Positions 56,165 to 56,761 of a stretch of 56,761 bases of DNA are shown in pieces. Within the stretch, counting starts at the first letter, position 1; every line of letters begins with the position of its first letter. Both the position numbers and the translations under genes were made by a program. This DNA is from Emiliania huxleyi CCMP1516. Lineage: Eukaryota; Haptophyta; Isochrysidales; Noelaerhabdaceae. Under the pieces are notes generated by a model. That model was not told the DNA's origin and did no database searches. It was given only the letters and a program-made list of their open reading frames with translations. The stretch lies in assembly GCF_000372725.1 (NCBI RefSeq), contig NW_005200088.1:583504-640264 (forward strand), given 5' to 3'.

Positions 56165-56761
56165 TCGCCAACAACCGCTTTGAACCCTCCGGGTATAGCT
56201 CCTTCGGCAGGGCACGCGCGCCCACGTCACGGGTGCTTGCTGCGCGGCGTCTTGGTTGTTGGTTCCTCGTTAGCTTGCTGCTCGTCGCTGTGCGCGGCGC
56301 GCGCGCCCCGGCAAGCGGGAGGCGTGGCGGGGCACTCGCAAACGCCCGCTTTTGTTTTGTTTTTTGAGCCGCTTTTGTTTTTAAAGCGTATGATTGCTTC
56401 AGAGCACAGAGGACAAAGGCCCCCTCCATCACCCTCGCCCAGGGATCTACAACGCTGTCTCAAGGTCCGACAGGTTCGGCACCGGGCACCGCCTCGGTAT
56501 ACAAAATGCGCCTGCGGGCGGACCCTCACAGATCACAGATCACAGATCACAAAGGTCGTCAGCAGACCGCCACGCAGGCGCGGTGCTACCGCGAGTGATT
56601 TCTTTAGCGTGTGTTAATGCCAGTGCGCGCCAGTCCGTGCCTACTGTCGTGGGAAGCTTTTGTAAATTCTTTAGCGATTTTTCTTTCTTTCTTGTAAATT
56701 CTTTAGTCGATTGGTTCCACTTTCTACGCACACCTACCGGGGAAGGGGCGCGTGGGAGCGG
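56165..56761. other. Right end of the window, no gene recognised
   Basis: Holds the 3' flank of QCR9, a (CAGATCA)3-4 tandem repeat at 56526-56550, a half copy of repeat C (56611-56671) and a doubled GTAAATTCTTTAG (about 56661 and 56693). Confidence 0.55.
56611..56671 (-). repeat. Dispersed repeat C, copy 3 (partial, inverted)
   Basis: In reverse complement: AAGAATTTACAAAAGCTTCC, then GGCACGGACTGGCGCGCACT, GGCATTAACAC. It matches the first half of the copies at 2681 and 42431. Confidence 0.75.

Overview
This window is nuclear DNA of a eukaryotic alga. It is very GC-rich and full of simple repeats, has an 859-base assembly gap (14652-15510), and carries spliced genes next to long intronless genes for ankyrin, kelch and RING proteins. 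Coding DNA ends most codons in G or C. Most introns are only 65-110 nt, and at least thirteen of those modelled start with GC instead of GT. From the ankyrin, kelch and TIR families, the base composition and the GC-AG introns, a haptophyte of the Emiliania/Chrysochromulina type is my best guess. A pelagophyte is the main alternative. This is inference; no marker gene is present to settle it.

Layout. 1-2.5 kb: a (CA)n block among copies of a dispersed repeat, the last exon of an unknown gene, and a 755-bp inverted-repeat DNA transposon. 3.2-7.9 kb: an F-box/kelch gene (-) and a five-exon kelch gene (+). 8.5-11.6 kb: an ankyrin-RING protein. 12.4-19.4 kb: two truncated 3' ends of one non-LTR retroelement family (inverted) around a multi-exon membrane-protein gene that spans the gap. 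19.4-21.6 kb: a secreted SGNH-hydrolase-like protein. 21.7-24.1 kb: a retroelement-like reading frame split by a hAT-like transposon with an exact 8-bp target duplication. 24.5-28.2 kb: an ankyrin-kinase-RING fusion. 28.5-33.2 kb: a helical-repeat protein and three unrecognised genes or exons. 33.7-41 kb: a Cys/Met-metabolism PLP enzyme (-), a second F-box/kelch paralogue (+), a CbbX-like AAA protein (+) and a bicupin (-). 43.7-44.8 kb: signal peptidase complex subunit 1 (+) and a UBA-domain protein (-). 45.2-52 kb: a twelve-exon receptor-like gene with CUB, beta-helix, Cys-rich repeats, membrane helices and a cytoplasmic TIR domain. 52.1-52.8 kb: the second copy of the 755-bp transposon, inverted. 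53.2-56.2 kb: an ankyrin protein and mitochondrial complex III subunit 9.

Two themes stand out. First, several introns carry at their 5' end a copy of the first bases of the next exon, as expected if introns arose by insertions or duplications that copied the target. Nested third copies occur in two genes, and one gene has exon-intron units amplified in tandem. Second, many predicted proteins are signalling or ubiquitin-type fusions (ankyrin-RING, ankyrin-kinase-RING, F-box-kelch, CUB-TIR), which suggests a region rich in sensing and protein-turnover genes. No operons are expected or seen.
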